This document shows positions 61,993 through 64,000 of a stretch of DNA of 64,000 nt, one piece after another; position 1 is the stretch's first letter; each line of letters opens with the position of its first letter. Made by a program: the position numbers and the translations under genes. The stretch is from CAIPBY01 sp041671305. Its GTDB lineage: Bacteria > Patescibacteriota > Patescibacteriia > 2-01-FULL-39-33. The stretch lies in contig JBAZBX010000002.1 in assembly GCA_041671305.1 (NCBI GenBank), positions 1 to 64,000 on the forward strand, in the 5' to 3' direction. The notes beneath the pieces are model-generated. The model worked only from the letters and a program-made list of their open reading frames with translations, ran no database searches and had not been told where the DNA came from.

Positions 61993-62457
61993 ATGTCTGA
62001 TATCAACAAAACAACTCTCGGTGAAATAGGAGTGTTTACCAATATGATCGCGTCCGGCCCGGTTATTATTCAAGCGCACGACGGGGTTGAAAAAACTCTG
62101 TTGGTTAAACACGGCGACAGACCTATTGAAGAATTAAAATGGAAATTCTGCGGCGGAAAAATTTTGAAGGGAATGGATTTGGAAGAAAACGCCATCCGTG
62201 AAGCTCAAGAAGAAATCGGCGCCACAGTCAAGCTCATAAAGCCTCTTAAACCGCTAGTCATTTGGAATGAGGTTCCTGAAACTGGGTCAGAACAGCCGGA
62301 AGCAATTATCCTTATTCATTATTTAGCCACAATTGATCAAGAACCGAAAAAAGGTAAACAAATTTTGGCCATGGAATGGTTTGATATAAATAATTTGCCA
62401 GACGATTGTGCGCCCAATATAAAACCGATCATCCAAAATTATTTGGATTTGAAATAA
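61993..62457 (+). CDS. Nudix hydrolase
   Basis: 154 residues with the Nudix fold; box GGKILKGMDLEENAIREAQEEIGA near residue 54-77 is written here in parts: GGKILKGMDLEE then NAIREAQEEIGA. The catalytic REAQEEIG core is intact, but the first Glu of G-x5-E is Met. Substrate unknown. Ends in a bidirectional terminator. Confidence 0.9.
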   Translation: MSDINKTTLGEIGVFTNMIASGPVIIQAHDGVEKTLLVKHGDRPIEELKWKFCGGKILKGMDLEENAIREAQEEIGATVKLIKPLKPLVIWNEVPETGSEQPEAIILIHYLATIDQEPKKGKQILAMEWFDINNLPDDCAPNIKPIIQNYLDLK

Positions 62458-62472
62458 TCCTTTTTGAAAATA

Positions 62473-62503
62473 AAAAAGTCCCGCCTTCAAGCGGGATTTT
62501 TAT
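62473..62503. terminator. Bidirectional terminator between Nudix gene and rsmE side
   Basis: Stem TCCCGC (62479-62484) with GCGGGA (62491-62496), 6-nt loop, A run before and T run after. Confidence 0.8.
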
Positions 62504-62518
62504 TCTCACAAAATAAAA

Positions 62519-62608
62519 TCAACCTCTATAAACGATGGCCAAGATAGACAAAATTAAAGCCAAGACTGCCAAAATAATCGCCAAAGCAATTCCCAATTTT
62601 TCCTTCAT
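62519..62608 (-). CDS. 29-residue single-helix membrane peptide
   Basis: Reads MKEKLGIALAIILAVLALIL and ends SILAIVYRG: a short charged start, one continuous hydrophobic helix and a basic end, a classic small membrane protein. It lies 30 nt downstream of rsmE on the same strand and right before a terminator. There is no clear ribosome site. Function unknown; size makes it uncertain, but composition is far from random. Confidence 0.5.
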   Translation of the reverse strand: MKEKLGIALAIILAVLALILSILAIVYRG

Positions 62609-62638
62609 AAATTTGATGAAATTAATATTGAAATTATT

Positions 62639-63355
62639 TTATTTACCACTCATAGCCAAAACGGAAGCGACAAATATCGTAGCTGTTTCCGCTCTTAGTA
62701 TTCTTTTGCCCAGGCCGACGGTTTTCAGTCCCAAAGCCTTGGCTCCCTCTATTTCTTCATCCTCATAACCGCCTTCCGGACCGACAAAAATATGAATTAT
62801 TTTATTATTAATTTCTGATTTGAAATTATTATCAATTTCTTTCTCCCAAGAAATAAGTTTATCTCCTTCCTGCTGACTGCACCAATTAATAGCTTCATGA
62901 AAATTTACCAGATTGCCAAATTCCATAAGTCTGGTTCCTCCGCATTGTTCAATGGCTTCTTTTATTATTTCTCCATATCTTTTTCTCTTCGCCGGACTTA
63001 CCTCCCTCACCACGCATCTATCAGATACCACCGGCACTACCGCATAAACTCCTATCTCCGCCAACTTCTGCAAAATCAAATCCAATTTATCCGACTTGAG
63101 CAATGATTGATAAATTATAATTTTGGTTTTTAATTCTTTGTCGTCATCTCTCTTGTCAAGGAGCAAAAATTCTGCGCAATTGCTATCCAGCTTGATAAGT
63201 TGAGCCAAATATTCCCCGCCCAAATTATTAAAAATAAAAAACCTATCCCCTTCTTTGGCACGCAACACTTTGGCTATTTGTGAGACTAATTTTTTGTCCT
63301 GACACGACGCATAATCGCCGGAAAAATCAGAAGGAGGAAGATAAAATCTCTGCAT
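62639..63355 (-). CDS. rsmE: 16S rRNA (uracil1498-N3)-methyltransferase RsmE
   Basis: SPOUT-class methyltransferase of small-subunit rRNA. The N-terminal PUA-like part contains VLRAKEGDRFFIFNN. The SPOUT knot has IYQSLLKSDKLDLILQKLAEIG, the SAM-binding VGPEGGYEDEE near residue 195 and LGLKTVGLGKRILRAETA at the end. 238 residues, normal length. Confidence 0.96.
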   Translation of the reverse strand: MQRFYLPPSDFSGDYASCQDKKLVSQIAKVLRAKEGDRFFIFNNLGGEYLAQLIKLDSNCAEFLLLDKRDDDKELKTKIIIYQSLLKSDKLDLILQKLAEIGVYAVVPVVSDRCVVREVSPAKRKRYGEIIKEAIEQCGGTRLMEFGNLVNFHEAINWCSQQEGDKLISWEKEIDNNFKSEINNKIIHIFVGPEGGYEDEEIEGAKALGLKTVGLGKRILRAETATIFVASVLAMSGK

Positions 63356-63434
63356 AATAAAACAATTGAAAAATTATTCTCTTAATGCTAATATTATATC
63401 ATTAATTTAGATATAAATCACTAATTTTAAACCT

Positions 63435-64000
63435 ATGTCTATAGCACCCGCCATTTTTGAACTCATCAGAAAAGAAATTAAACGTCAACAGGAAGGCCTG
63501 ATTATGATTGCCTCGGAAAATTATGCTTCTGTTGACTCCCTCAAAGCCATAGGAACGCCCTTATCCAATAAATATTCCGAAGGTTATCCCGGCAAAAGAT
63601 TCTATACTGGCAACCAGTACATTGATGAGATAGAAAACTTGGCCAAAGCTGAAGCTCTGAAAATGTTCGGCTTGTCAGATCAAGAATGGGCTTCTAACGT
63701 CCAACCTCATTCCGGCTCTTCAGCCAACATGGCGGTTTACATGGGGTTACTTAGTGTCGGCGACAAGATAATGGGCATGGACTTAAGCCAAGGCGGACAT
63801 TTGACTCATGGCAGTCCGGTAAATTTTTCTGGCAAGCTTTTTAATTTTGTGCACTATGGCGTAAACAAGGAAACACATCTTTTGGATTACGACGAAATTG
63901 AAAGAATTGCGCTTGAAGAAAAACCCAAGATGATTGTCTGTGGGTATACTGCCTATCCCAGAACGGTTGATTTCCAAAGATTCAGACAAATTGCTGATAA
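63435..64000 (+). CDS. glyA: Serine hydroxymethyltransferase, 3' end cut by window edge
   Basis: From ATG 63435 the frame stays open to the right edge (188 codons). It reads IASENYAS near residue 27, KYSEGYPGKRFYTGN near 52, VQPHSGSSANMAVY near 96, and then SQGGHLTHGSPVNFSGK, all hallmark blocks of GlyA. The enzyme is PLP-dependent and converts serine and tetrahydrofolate to glycine and methylene-THF. The PLP lysine lies beyond the window. Confidence 0.96.
   Translation, partial: MSIAPAIFELIRKEIKRQQEGLIMIASENYASVDSLKAIGTPLSNKYSEGYPGKRFYTGNQYIDEIENLAKAEALKMFGLSDQEWASNVQPHSGSSANMAVYMGLLSVGDKIMGMDLSQGGHLTHGSPVNFSGKLFNFVHYGVNKETHLLDYDEIERIALEEKPKMIVCGYTAYPRTVDFQRFRQIAD

Noticed and set aside
62535..62768. 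77-codon plus-strand frame over the rsmE end
   Set aside because: It overlaps rsmE antisense, and its first half is the reverse of the better-supported 29-residue membrane peptide.
1..64000. CRISPR array, prophage or insertion sequence
   Set aside because: I saw no regularly spaced repeats, no transposase or integrase, and no phage structural genes.

Overview
The window is an AT-rich bacterial chromosome segment (roughly 40% GC by eye), densely packed with short intergenic gaps. I read it as a member of the Candidate Phyla Radiation (Patescibacteria, Parcubacteria-like). The reasons are: VirB2-like two-helix membrane proteins beside a PrgI protein and a split VirB4 ATPase, a DUF5661 gene, many genes without a clear Shine-Dalgarno, very long secreted proteins with no recognisable homologue, an Elp3-type radical SAM enzyme and a sortase/LPxTG pair. 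This placement is inference from gene content; no rRNA gene is present to confirm it.

Layout: 1-2359 is a ClpC-type ATPase cut by the left edge and closed by a strong terminator. 2400-8945 is a plus-strand operon: an acidic membrane protein, a membrane-anchored beta-propeller, a DsbA-like protein, two tandem VirB2-like proteins carrying different murein-hydrolase domains (GH24 lysozyme-like and LAS/M15 peptidase-like), and radA. 9106-11864 (minus) holds recG, a small membrane protein, tRNA-Arg and tRNA-Ser. 12160-15223 (plus) is a GC-richer cell-surface locus: a DUF3494/LPNTG protein broken by one in-frame TAA, followed by a sortase. 15397-35889 (minus) starts with tRNA-Ser; then comes a ~20 kb compact operon, read from 35889 down to 15648: Ca-binding-repeat membrane protein, a 3214-residue cysteine-rich secreted protein, VirB6-like channel protein, a 591-residue unknown, PrgI, split VirB4, a VirB8-like candidate and ComF. 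35984-44210 (minus) has rsmA, an acyltransferase-like membrane protein, an MFS transporter, FemAB, a small lipoprotein and an exceptional leuS. 44447-44956 is a foreign-looking plus-strand gene. 45040-52344 (minus) has uvrA, DUF805, a four-subunit 2-oxoacid:ferredoxin oxidoreductase and a DsbA protein. 52473-64000 has secG, an oligopeptide-binding protein, tRNA-Leu, RNase J, trpS, DUF5661, phosphohexomutase, a Trm9-like methyltransferase, Elp3, a Nudix hydrolase, a 29-residue membrane peptide, rsmE and the start of glyA.

How the genes may work together: the plus operon (VirB2-like and murein hydrolases, ending in RadA) and the long minus operon (VirB4/VirB6/VirB8-like/PrgI, ending in ComF) together look like one type IV secretion-like envelope machine linked to DNA-processing genes. 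I suggest a DNA-uptake or exchange apparatus. Two DsbA-fold proteins, one of them in the plus operon, could serve the roughly 100 cysteines of the giant secreted protein. Elp3 and the Trm9-like enzyme sit head to head and suggest wobble-uridine modification of tRNA.

The most unusual single gene is leuS: a Nudix domain and a complete RBBP9/YdeN-like serine hydrolase are inserted in the synthetase, plus a short palindromic repeat translated in frame. A decayed copy of its own start lies upstream, and two canonical promoter/SD/terminator gene cassettes flank it.
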